Positions 34,930 to 45,499 of a DNA stretch of 64,000 nt are shown one piece after another (the stretch's first letter is position 1; every line of letters begins with the position of its first letter). The stretch covers positions 10,817,741 to 10,881,740 of the forward strand of contig JABAKD010000028.1 of the NCBI GenBank assembly GCA_012845835.1. Reading direction: 5' to 3'. A program made the translations under genes and the position numbers. The notes under the pieces were generated by a model. That model did not search any database. It was given only the letters and a program-made list of their open reading frames with translations, and was not told where the DNA came from. The stretch is from Undaria pinnatifida (lineage: Eukaryota; Sar; Phaeophyceae; Laminariales; Alariaceae).

Positions 34930-35140
34930 CAATGGTAGTAGAGTGGTAAACGAGGCAAGAACGCCTCGTACATGCAGCATAGAGTGGTAAACGAAGCAAG
35001 AGCGCCTCGTACATGCTGTGCGCACGGGAACTATGGTAGTAGAGTGGTAAACGAGGCAAGAATGCCCCGTACCAAGAATGCCTCGTACATGCAGCATAGA
35101 GTGGTAAACGAGGCAAGAGTGCCTCGTACATGCAGCAGAA
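34930..35140. repeat. Tandem hairpin-forming repeat
   Basis: Four units of about 45-70 bp share AGAGTGGTAAACGAGGC and GCCTCGTACATGC. In each, ACGAGGC and GCCTCGT flank a short loop and can form a 7-bp hairpin. Unit lengths vary, one unit has an extra CGTACCAAGAATGCCT insertion, and a GTGCGCACGGGAACTATGGTAGT linker separates pairs. Not a CRISPR array: there are no unique spacers. Confidence 0.75.
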
Positions 35141-35639
35141 CGTGTGCGTTCGAATCACAAAAACGAAAAAAATCCCGCCGCCGCATAAAAAAATCACAGC
35201 AGCCCCAAGCACTCCAAAACCCACAACATCCCGCCGGTCGCGGCCAACTCGAGATGGATTGCGACGGAACATTTCTCACGAACTAGAGTAAAATCGCCCG
35301 CGCCTGTAGGCCCCGAATTGATGGAAATCGGCCACGTACAGATCTCGCGATCAAAGACACTGCAACATGCTACCAGACACACAAAATATGATGAACGTTG
35401 GGTTTTTAGGTTTTAATATCCACATACCAAAGTCATCATATTTGCGTCCATAGCGGTATACTACAGTGACCATACCGTGGGAGGGGTCCCCATTTCGACT
35501 ACGACGTAAGGCTACGGCATTACACATCAGAAATAAAGACTACCATATCAGATCATGGAAGCCTGTATGCACCCCCTGATGTTTTTTTTTTTTACTCAAG
35601 AGGCAAGCGCGGTGCGGGATAGGACCGTCTCGATCGCCG

Positions 35640-36265
35640 CATGAGTCTTCCCGAGGGACGGTATGGGAAAAGTTTCCCGTTTGCTTACCGCTGGATGGGA
35701 CTAGGACGGGGAGGTCGGAAGCCATCTGGTTGACGACACGGGATGGGAATACACGATTTCTTGGGGGAAGGGATCAGGGAACGGGTCGAGAAATACCAAG
35801 TCAACCCCATCCCGAAGGGGAGCCGTGTATCACACAAAATATGCGGCAGTCTTCTCTGTTGTTGCGTCCAAAGTACCACACAATGCCATCCCATGCATCC
35901 ATGGTGGTCATAACGATGGGAAAAGGAGAAATCTGGTTGTAAACGGCCTGGAAACAACTGCCCCAGCAACGAGATGCGGGATGGTAAAAAAACCGTGTGC
36001 GAACATAAGGATGGGACGGGAACAACGGGCCAGGCTGTCAAGCGGGAAAAGGACGGGAAGGGAACAGGCAGCGGTGCGGTAAACACTCGGGACGGGAACA
36101 AGACACGTTACGGCGGGATGGTAGACGGTGGGAACAGAAACCAGGGACGGGAACGGTCGGGAAGTCGCGGTCGGGAACGAATGTCAAACGGTTTCCCGTT
36201 CCCGTTCCCGTCCCGCCCCGTCCCGTTCCCGTTCCCGACCACATTTTCCCGTCCCGACCTTTACC
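35640..36265. repeat. GGGAACGGGA / TCCCGT-rich region
   Basis: Dense ACGGGAA and GGGACGGG motifs (35660-36180) then the complementary TTCCCGTTCCCG (36190-36260), so the region is locally self-complementary. The design resembles subterminal repeats of a small DNA transposon, but I cannot find matching TIRs or a target duplication. Confidence 0.55.
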
Positions 36266-36844
36266 GCGCGTACCCCTGCTTTTTTGCCGTAGCACAGCGA
36301 AAAACGGCCTCATTACAACCCGCGCTGAGGGAGATGGAATTCGACGGATGTGGAACTAGTAAGCTTTCCCGCAAGTGGGGACCGTGGAGAAGCGGGAGAC
36401 TGTTCTAGATACATAAATCTGATGTATAGATCTTGGAGAAGAGTTCGGGCCATTCTGACAAGAGAGAAATCGAAAACTAGCCACGAGGGAAAAGCTCGCA
36501 AAAAAGTGCAGAGAAGACTACTTTCAAACTGACTGCAAACCCGACTGCATAATAATTGGCATCATAGTACTGGCAACCATCTCAACTCAATCTTAATCTC
36601 CATCTCGCCAAACTTTCCAAACTCAAAAGCAGTTTCACATGTTTCGGTGCTAACGTTGGTCGCTAAATATTCAAAATGGATTATTGCGGCTGAAATTCAG
36701 AAATCTCAGGCGTAGAAACGTAGCAACGGCCCCCCTCAGGCTTCAGGCTTCAGAGCGAAACAGCAACCTGGACAGAAACACGAACGCGTTCAGCTTCGGA
36801 CAGACTAAGCAGTCCGGGCTGGGGGACAGTAACATTCAGCCATG

Positions 36845-36975
36845 TTTTGCTTGGTATACATATGTGTACCACTATTGGTTTGTTTAATTGTTTTCCTTGG
36901 GTATTCTTCAACTCCAGAGTGACTGCAGCCTGTCCTGTGACCACGGACCTGAATATGCGAGTTAATGTGAGAACA
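36845..36975 (-). repeat. Inverted copy of the CAA-ended dispersed repeat
   Basis: Carries ACTCCAGAGTGACTG, CCTGTCCTGTGACCACGGAC and GCGAGTTAATGTGAGAAC in the order of 31600-31690. Confidence 0.6.
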
Positions 36976-37497
36976 TAAACAAACGTTGTTGATAGTGTCC
37001 AATGCCCAAGCTGTACGGTGAAAACAAGGCGGGCAGATGGTGAAACCACCCGTGCTGCTGCCGCTGCTGTGCGCTGACACTACTGATACAGCAGCAACAG
37101 TACAGCAGCAGCAACAAGTAATAAGAGACGGTTGGAAAGACCGCACTTTCTCATTAGTTTCGTCGCTATGCCTGCGTTCTGAAGCAAAAGTGATACCGGA
37201 CACCTGCATCGGTTAACAACAGCGTCGCTGCTGTTGCTGCTGCTGCTGCTGTTGCCACCGCCGTCGTTGTATACATCAGCAAACCCATTGCGCTATGTTT
37301 ACCGTTATATCTAGCAAACCGATGTGTAAGATTGAACGTAAGAAATCTGGGGTTTATGGACCTTGAATGGATCTTGATATTTTGGGAAAGCATGATAAAA
37401 AAACATTCAAGTGTGTGGGACATTAAAGCATAGAAGTGTGATTGGACGTAGGCCAAAGGATCAACATTCAATCAATAATTCCAGATTCATGACGCAC

Positions 37498-37621
37498 AAC
37501 AAAGGGCTGTGCTTCATGCTTTAACAAAGGGCTGTGCTTCATGCTTTAACAAAGAGCTGTGCTTCATGCTTTAACAAAGAGCTGTGCTTCATGCTTTAAC
37601 AAAGGGCTGTGCTTCATGCTT
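37498..37621. repeat. 25-bp minisatellite, five units
   Basis: Five head-to-tail units beginning AACAAAGGGCTGTGC and ending TTCATGCTTT. Units 3 and 4 have AAAGAGC instead of AAAGGGC. Very low divergence, so recent slippage. Confidence 0.95.
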
Positions 37622-38004
37622 ACTACTGTAACATATATAGCCCATTTTCAGTGAAATCTTAACCTTCGATCTCATAGCCGGAGTGTCGTTTATTTTTTAT
37701 AATATAGCCCATATACCGATTACCAGTAACACGCCAGATAGCAGACACCCTCGGACCAATTTCGGAGCCGATTTCCTCCAAAACAAGGGGGACACCCAAA
37801 ACAAAAACGACATTCCCCATCCGCCGGAGGATGAAAAAAAAAAAAAGACATGACGAAAACGGCAAAATGGCGGCTTTGGCAAGATATCGTCGAGATTTTT
37901 TCAAGACGCGTCGCTCGGCGGTTATAATCTTCATGCTGTCGAGAAAATCACCTGTGAAAATCTTCCGAGGGGGTGTGGTGCGTTTTCGTGCGTGGTAACC
38001 GGTA

Positions 38005-38370
38005 CCAAGCTATAAGCTAAGCTATAAGCTAAGCTATATGCTAAGCTATATGCTAAGCTAAGTTTCGTCGCTATACTTGCGTTCTAAAGCAAAAGTGATA
38101 CCAGACGCATGCAACGGTTAACAACACCGTCGCTGCTGCTGCTGTTGTTGCCACCGCCGTCGAGCTACAAGCTAAGCTATAAGCTAAGCTAACTAATATG
38201 CAAAGGCTTGCCTTTCGAGCTATAAGCGAAGCGAAGCAAAGCCAAACGCCAGCCAGGCCTAGCAACCCAGGCCAAGCCAAGCTAAAAGCCAAGCGCAGCT
38301 AAGCCAAAGCCAAGTCAAATCCAAGCCAAAGCCAAGCAGCTAGCTAAGCTATACAGTATATCTCGGAAGC
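38005..38370. repeat. AAGCT / ATAAGCTA satellite, second block
   Basis: Degenerate AAGCT, AAGCC and ATAAGCTA units like 4810-5170, interrupted by about 100 bp (38060-38160) that matches 37160-37265. Confidence 0.8.
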
Positions 38371-38979
38371 TATATATGATACACGGTACGAAGCCCATGG
38401 CACCAAACCCTACGCGCGGGGCTTCGTAATTACGTTAAAAGTTCATTTTAGGTGATGGTTTTACGGGCGATGATGTAAGACGCTGGCATTAGCAGGGGAG
38501 TCACCAACCTGTATCCTTCACGAGGGTACATGTGATAAGACTAGGGGCTTACGCCTTGTTAGGCTACCAGGGAAATATCACAACATATACACACCCCGTA
38601 ATACGCGCGATCGAAGTATCACACGCAGCTTGCAAAGCTGAGTTTTGATCAATATCCTTGATTGTTGATCTCACAGCTGAAGAGGATTTTCTCACTTTTC
38701 AAACACATATTTTGAAGGTAAGGTCATGAGCCCATCAGATTCAAATCCGTTACTCCATGGTTCAAATATACGAAGCCATGTATTACAAGGTTTACAGAGT
38801 GTACCGGTACGTATATACCACGGCGAGTCACCAGTGGCATCCCAGGGTACTAAACCACCAGGTGCTACGGCAGTATCCATTCACACTGCATACTGCTGTC
38901 GTCGTGGAACTCGCTGCTGGTCGTGGAACTCGCTGCTGGTCGTGGAACTCGCTGCCGTCAAGGGGTTCAAGCTTTGTAC

Positions 38980-39600
38980 TGAGAACACTGCGAGTACTCG
39001 CACTATGCCCGGGTTCTGTGCTGCAGATGCTTCAGAACTCGCAGTATTTCGAGGTTTGATACTGTGGATACTCTCAGTACTTCCAAGTATTTAGGAGTTC
39101 GATAGTTTGCATTATTTCGAGTGCTTCAAGTATTTCGGGGTTCTATACCTCAAGTACTCAAGGTACTACCTGGTAGCAGTATTTTGGCTGTAAGTACTGG
39201 GTAAGTACTGCAAATACTGCCAATACAGCAGTAGTATTTCATCGTTTCGTACTGGAAGGTGAAGCAATACGTGGAGTATTTCAGGGTTTCATACTGCGAG
39301 GTACTGCAAGTGGCAGTAAAACTCGGAGTACATTACTCGTATACTGCAGTACTTCGGAGTTCAACACTCCTCGTACACTTGAGTACTTGCAGTATTTTAG
39401 ACGTTTGTACTGCAGGTACTGCTTGTACTCGGTGTTTTGACCCTGCTCGTACTCCCTGCACTCGCAGTATTTCCGCCACCAGTACTGCCCATACCCCCAG
39501 TACTCGCAGTATTTCGGCCGTCAGTGCTGCCAATACTCTGCGTACTCGCAATATCAAGTACTTCACAAATATTCTCAAGGATACTCGGTGTATGAAGTGT
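38980..39600. repeat. GTACTGCGAGTACTCGCAGTATTTCGG-type degenerate array, block 1
   Basis: Dense repeats of CAGTATTTCG, GAGTACT and GTACTGC at about 25-45 bp spacing. The motif GAGTACTC is palindromic. Block 2 lies at 40345-40575. Confidence 0.75.
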
Positions 39601-39609
39601 ACTGGGAGC

Positions 39610-40344
39610 ATGAATGCATTGTCAAGAACGTCGGTGGTGGAGATGGTGTTTCTTTCACGCTCCTTTTCGCGACAGCGACTGGTGTGACTGTGGTTGAGGA
39701 CGGCTTTTCGGGTAGAGGCGGGTAGAGGTGTACCTAATTGTTTCCGACGATCCGCGGTTGAGGAGCTCCATACCCCACACAGATTTCGACTTTGCCCAAC
39801 ATTGTTTCCATACTGCTATCGATGGACGATCCCGTGGGCATTGGGCGCACAACCAAAAAAATAAAAAATGGAAGCACGAACGTGATTCCGAACATATTCG
39901 GGAGTTCCTCCGTTGAGAAGCAGAAGCAGTTTGGTCCAAGACCTGCCACATACCTTTACCGTGGAAGGCATCTATCTGAGGTTTCTGCTGAGATCCAGCA
40001 TCCGCTTCTGGCTTACGTTCAGGCTGCGGTTTGGTTTGCGGCTGGTTACTGCTGCTGCTGCTGCTGCTGCTGCTCTGGTGGTTCCGCTATAGATGACGCG
40101 CCCCCTCCGCCAATGGCAGGAAGAGTGCTCATGCTGACAAGCTGCGCAGCTGCAACTGCCCACAAGCAGTGTATGTCTCCACTCGACACCAGCAGCGGTG
40201 CAGGTCAATTCTGGTTGGAATTCTGTGATTCTGCCAGTACTGCAGCGTGGGTGTGTCGATGGATAATATAACGACAACGATGTGTGTGGTGGTTGATGCG
40301 CCTTCGAACGTGTGGTACACGTACCGCCAGTGGGTTCTAAACAC
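39610..40344. other. Unique segment splitting the GAGTACT array
   Basis: About 0.73 kb with no array motif lies between the two array blocks. It includes a (CTG)8 run near 40049-40075 and a plus-strand open frame (39792-40271) with no recognisable domain. The segment could be an insertion; I find no clean TIRs or duplication. Confidence 0.4.
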
Positions 40345-40575
40345 TGGTGTACACGTATTTCAAGTATTTCCGGTTTACTGCGAATACTGTGAGTACTCGC
40401 AGTATTTCGGGGTTCCTACTGCGTGTACTGCGAGTATACTGCGAGTACTCGCCGTATTTCGGGGTTGGATACTGCTGTGGATACTCTCGGTACTTCAAGT
40501 ATTTCGGGGTTCGATACTGGGTATACTCCAAATAAGTCAAGTATTTCGGGGTTCGATACTGCGTGGATATCGGCA
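40345..40575. repeat. GAGTACT / CAGTATTTCGGGG array, block 2
   Basis: Same unit family as 38980-39600. GTATTTCGGGGTTCGATACTG recurs three times at about 50-bp spacing. Confidence 0.75.
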
Positions 40576-42539
40576 CGGAAACTGGGGTGTGCTGGATACC
40601 GATGGGTGGGAAGAACACTTCAACGTCAAGTAAACACAGACAGATTGTTCCAAAAGCTTGGGTGCAGCAATGAGCTGTCAGCTGTCATCTAGTATAATAA
40701 AATGGCAGTCAGCAAGTACTGACGTGCGAACAGAGCGACAGAAGTGACAGGGCGCCCACGTCGGGCCTCGTGGCCTCGTGGGTTGTGCTCTCAGCAATTC
40801 CGGTTCGGGGGTGCCCCCCGCCCACCAGAAAAAAAGAATGGTCAACCTTTTGAGTGCAAGTGTTCAGTTTTCAACGGAAACTAAATCAGACCTAACCGAA
40901 AAACGCGTGCCTGGTAATACATGGGAGTCTCAAACAAGACTTAAACTGGCGCTGTTCGGGCTGCAAGGGGTTTACGGTCTATGACGGTCACTGACGGAAA
41001 CAAAAGTTCCGTTGCCTTTCGTCATACGAAGTATACATACTTCGAAGCATGTCATGTATATACCAGGTGCCAGATAGGCCATAGTCCAACCTATATGGGC
41101 TATGACGGCCATCGCGTCATAGCCCATTTAGCCCCTATCTACGAGTATGGATTCCAACCCTACCTACATGGATGACAGTCATACACTAGCCCATACAGCC
41201 CCCACTTATGGGTGATGACCGTCATTATATCATAGGTCATAGCCCATACCTGGTACTTGTATAGGGTAGGGTCGTTTCGATAATACAAATCGTATACCAT
41301 ACTTGGTACAAGAATACCTGGTATGCAATTACGCACATTTTTTTCTCATGCTGTCTCCGGCGGCCGTGCGTTTCTTCTCGCGCTTTCGGTTGCGAAGCAA
41401 GCAATGGGTCCGTCGGTACATTACGACGCATGTCTGGATCCCGGCCGACCGCGGTGGCGCGTGCTCTGAGTAATCAACATCGCCGAGCTGGCTCCTTAAT
41501 GAAGGGGTTGCGTTCCGCCTCGATGAGCCGAGTAGGTGCATGGAAAACCCCACATTTCTTCGATTTTGTTTAAAGCCCGCTCCGCTCTTGATATTTTTTT
41601 GTCCGCTTCACTCTCTCGCCCGCTGCGCCACATGAGTCCATTTTTGTGGTCACCCTCTCTGCTGTCTGCTACGACGCAGCTACATACAGCCACCAGCAGC
41701 ACATCTGCCAAATATATACGCGTCTGTTGCGCCTAGCCCTGTGATTTCTGCTGTACACCTCGCCCAACAAGACTGCTTCCCTCCTACCTGGGAGACAGGC
41801 ACCTAGACATGCTATTCTCGAGTTGTTGTGCTCCTCGCACCTGGGAGGTAGTCGCACCGGGCAAGACTCATACGAGTAAGGCCCATTCTGCCACCTGCCT
41901 CGTTTCACCGAGCCGCGCAGGGGCCATCGAAACCCATTAGTTTATTTTTTCTCGCTCTGGTGCTGTGCTACAGCATCACGCATGGTCCTCCAGGTTCTCA
42001 ACTTGTGGCAGGCGCGGTAGAACAGCAGCCGCGCTGTGAGTGGGCTCTCTCTTGTGACAGCCACAGACGGTGCTTCTGTGTGTAATTGTATGTATGTGCG
42101 CTTCTGTATGTACCCGGCATATGTGAATGGAGTGTGTTGTCATAGGCGCACATCGATGAAGAAGAGCAGTAGATCGTGTCTCTTCACAGCCGCTCAGCCT
42201 CGCAGCCACAAAAAAAACAGTATACAGCAGCACAGCGGCAGCAGCAGCACAACGGCAGCCGTGTTTTAAGATCTTGCCTTCGTGCCAGGTACGGTGTGCG
42301 TGGGGTTGGTGCACAACAGGAGATCGAACCACAACAACAACGTGTCCAATGCAAAGATCAGACACACATCGTCGGACCGGATAACAGGTACACTCATACA
42401 GCACAGCAAGAAGAGCAGTAGCGCACACCAGGTACATACCAATGGAACACCTACCGCGTTGACCCTTTTCGGCTTGCGACGCCCCCGGGGTATAAAGTCC
42501 ACCCCATCCCGAGGGGGGACCTTGTATGGACTACTAAAT

Positions 42540-42648
42540 ATTATTAGTATCATCATTATTATTATCATGATTATGAATATGATCATGATTATGATCATGG
42601 TCATTATGATTATGATTATTATTATTATTATTATCATTACTATTTTTC
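42540..42648. repeat. AT-rich (ATT/GAT)n trinucleotide tract
   Basis: Degenerate ATT, ATC and ATG units, many TGATCATGATTATG palindromic steps. It immediately precedes the 3' end of a SINE-like copy and may be its expanded tail. Confidence 0.8.
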
Positions 42649-42673
42649 ATCCTCCGGTGGATGGGGAAAAATA

Positions 42674-43443
42674 AAGCTCAAGGCCACTTCTTACACAGTC
42701 GGATTCCGCCAGTCGAAAACGGCCCTCTTCGACTGGACTTTTTTTCGACTGGATTCTTCTGGTCCTTCTTCTTATCGTCAGTCGAGTCGATTTATAGTTT
42801 TTGTGCTCTTCCTAGAGGCGGTTGGTGTGTGGGAGTTCTGCTGTACAGCAGTCGAAATCGGTTGGCAGCTCTGCGCTTCGCGCTTTCTCCGCGAGCAACG
42901 GCTCGACGAACCCTCGTCCCAGCGAGTTGGTGGCTTTGGGCTTAGCCGAAAGCCGCCAAAGCTACGTTCGTGGAGTTGCACTCAGCCGAGAGCCGCCAAA
43001 GCTACAGCAGCCGCAGCCGTTGTTGGCAGCATGGGATCGATACCGCGCGCTGCTGCGTCGTGTGATACACGCTGCTGGCGAGCGGAACTCGGAATGCGCC
43101 ACGCTGACTTGCTGCAAGAAGCAACAGCAGTGATAGCCACGCCAGCGTCAGCGCCTTGTATGATACTGCAGTGTGGTACCTGGTATGGGTGTGTGGCCGT
43201 GTGGCCGTGTGGGTGTGTGTTTGGTGGTGGGATGAACGATGCGATCGGTTCAAAAAACACGTGTAAAACTTTTTCGACTGAGATTTTTTCGACTGGATCC
43301 GCCAGTCGGAATTCTCAGTCGAAAAAAGTTGAGTCGAAAAAGCCCTTTTTCGACCGTACATAAGAAAGCTCAATTTGGGCTTCAGTCGAAAACGTTCTTT
43401 TTCGACTGACAAATCCGACTGTATAAGAAATGGCCTAAGCTCA
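42674..43443. mobile_element. Non-autonomous TIR DNA transposon inserted in a SINE-like copy
   Basis: Element 42681-43436 (756 bp). Inverted ends of 25 bp (42681-42705 and 43412-43436) differ at two positions; they begin AGGCCA and carry ACAGTCGGATT. A 7-bp duplication AAGCTCA flanks it (42674-42680, 43437-43443). Removing the element restores the AATAAAGCT...CACCACACTTCC order of the SINE-like copies at 19666 and 20559. Both ends carry repeated TTTTTCGACTG motifs internal to the TIR, as subterminal transposase sites do. The middle shows no transposase. Superfamily uncertain (hAT- or P-like by duplication size). Confidence 0.85.
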
Positions 43444-44309
43444 CCACACTTCCACGTATTTTCATACGTGTTGTGTGTCGATTCATACGCGTCGTGTGTC
43501 GATATTATTTATTAATTATTAGTAGACAAAACTACTTCGCAGGTATTGTAGACATGAAGGACACAGGACTCAGAGACGGCCAGGAAATGAAAAGATAACA
43601 AGGGCCAGCGTCGTAACAACGTGTTCGGCGCAAATACCCGGAACGTTTTTCCTCCTCCTTCAACCTTATTGGCCAGGAAAGCAAATCATTGGCCAGGAAA
43701 GCAAATCATGGTCCGCATTTCGGAAGTTTCTCGCACTTTCGAGACAGACGTCGCAGCGGCGTTTCTGGTTGGTTTCGGCCCGTTTTGGATGCGGATTGGG
43801 GTCAACGGCTAGGGTTAATAGGGTAATAAGCGGCTGGGCTGGGTTTACGCCCGTACCTTGATCCCAATACGTAGGAAGCAGCTGCGATCAGTGTGAGGCG
43901 CTTCTTAGCCCGAGAAGTGAAAATTCGTCGAGTAGTTAACAGCCCGAGGGAAGGTCCACGCGAACGACCACATCGGGGCTCAAGACTCAACAAAGGAAAA
44001 CAACGAAACAACAAGCCGCAGCAGAGCGAAACCAAGCGCGTGCCCCCCCTTCCCTGTACGATACACGAGTTCGGCGTCGTTTCCAATCGTACTCGCGATA
44101 TTTTCCGATATTTCTGTTTTTTATATAGTTTGCCTAATCGTACTACCAGGTACCTGGTATACCTTACTCTCTTCACAACATCAATTTACTGCCGTTGTTC
44201 CCGTTTTGGCTGTAGCCGTTTAATGGAAACCCCTCGTTTTCGTGGATCACGTCGGCATGGGGCGTTGGGCATGGGATCAGAGAGCGAAGTGATCCACAAG
44301 TAGGACAGA

Positions 44310-44510
44310 TCATCCCGTGTCATGATCTGCGCGATCTGTGTCTCTAAGGGCAGACAGATCTCTGGTCTATATTATCTGTACGATCTGCATGACCTAGCAC
44401 GTGCTTCCTTGGTGAGATCCGTACTACGCAGATCCTGCTCAGCACATCACAACGACCGATACCAGATGTAGATAACCTAGACAGTTATCTGTCCGACGTG
44501 TGAATGTTGC
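44310..44510. repeat. GATCTG-rich dispersed repeat
   Basis: Contains GATCTGTGTCTCTAAGGGCAGACAGATC, CTGCATGACCTAGCACGTGC-like and ACGCAGATCCTGC blocks matching the family. The GGTGGGAGCCG block is missing, so this copy has an internal deletion. Confidence 0.55.
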
Positions 44511-45499
44511 CTGCCGGCGGAAGATCATATACCCAGGGTCAGCGCGGAGAACCCAGGTGCTGGTGGGATCAGGTTGCCAAGCGGGTTGGGAGCATTGGTC
44601 GGAATGGTGTCCACTTGTGAAATTCAACCACGGGCTGGGCACTGGCTCAGTACGTACTGACAGTAGTAATCTACTGGCAGTAGTAATGTACGGATTGACC
44701 CGGCCAGCATATTTGCCACCAGTTTCCAGTTTCTACCTGACGTACGTTCAATGAACACGCCAAATTACAGTACGGAAACCCGCCAAATGCTTTTCGTGAG
44801 ATGATAGGAGAGAGGAGAGTGAGGAGAGGAGAGACAAGGAGCCCACGGCCACGATGGACGAAGGCTCCCCAGCCAACGGTCCGACGGGCTCTGCGGGCGC
44901 TGTTGCTGCTCTTGCTGCTGAGTCTTAGGTGGAAGCTTTGGCGTAAACGCCCTTCGATCGGGCGGCTTGGCCAGTATAAATACTGATCGATTTGTACGAC
45001 AGTACAATCGATACTGACTGAGTCAGCCAGTGCTCAGCCTTGAAAAAACTTTTCTGTGACCAGTATTGTCATAGCCCATATGATGGTAGCCGATCGCTTC
45101 TGTGTGTGTTGTCTCCACATCAACGGTCTGTGTACCCAACACCCAACGACAACAGTACACCCAGTGCCTGTGCTGATTCTACATCCTAGAGAGATGCAAA
45201 TTCTGTGGTCACAGACTGCTGTGAGAGAAAACCAGGAACAACCACAATTACTAAAAAAACAATCAAGGTGAAGCAAGTAAAATGCTAGCGTCCCGGGTCC
45301 GAGAACACAACAAAACAAGCCAGGCCTTGAAAAGAAGAAAAATGAGAACTAAAAAACAAGTTAGGGTTGGGGTTACTGAGGTTGGAATCAGGGGTTCAAA
45401 TTTCGGGATGGAGATTTTTACTTTGTACAGACACCAACGACCGAGAGCGCTATATAAAAATGGAGGCGCGTACCGTAATGGGGAGGGGGGAGAAGAGAC

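Noticed and set aside
34930-35140. CRISPR-like array
   Set aside because: Units repeat throughout with no unique spacers, and the genome is eukaryotic. The same applies to the 25-bp units at 37498-37621.
39792-40271. Protein-coding gene of 159 codons
   Set aside because: Contains a poly-Cys run from (CTG)n and has no domain or splice context; kept only as a unique segment.
41040-41250. Regulatory hairpins at ATGACGGCCATCGCGTCAT
   Set aside because: Short imperfect palindromes within a degenerate AGCCCAT repeat; no independent support.
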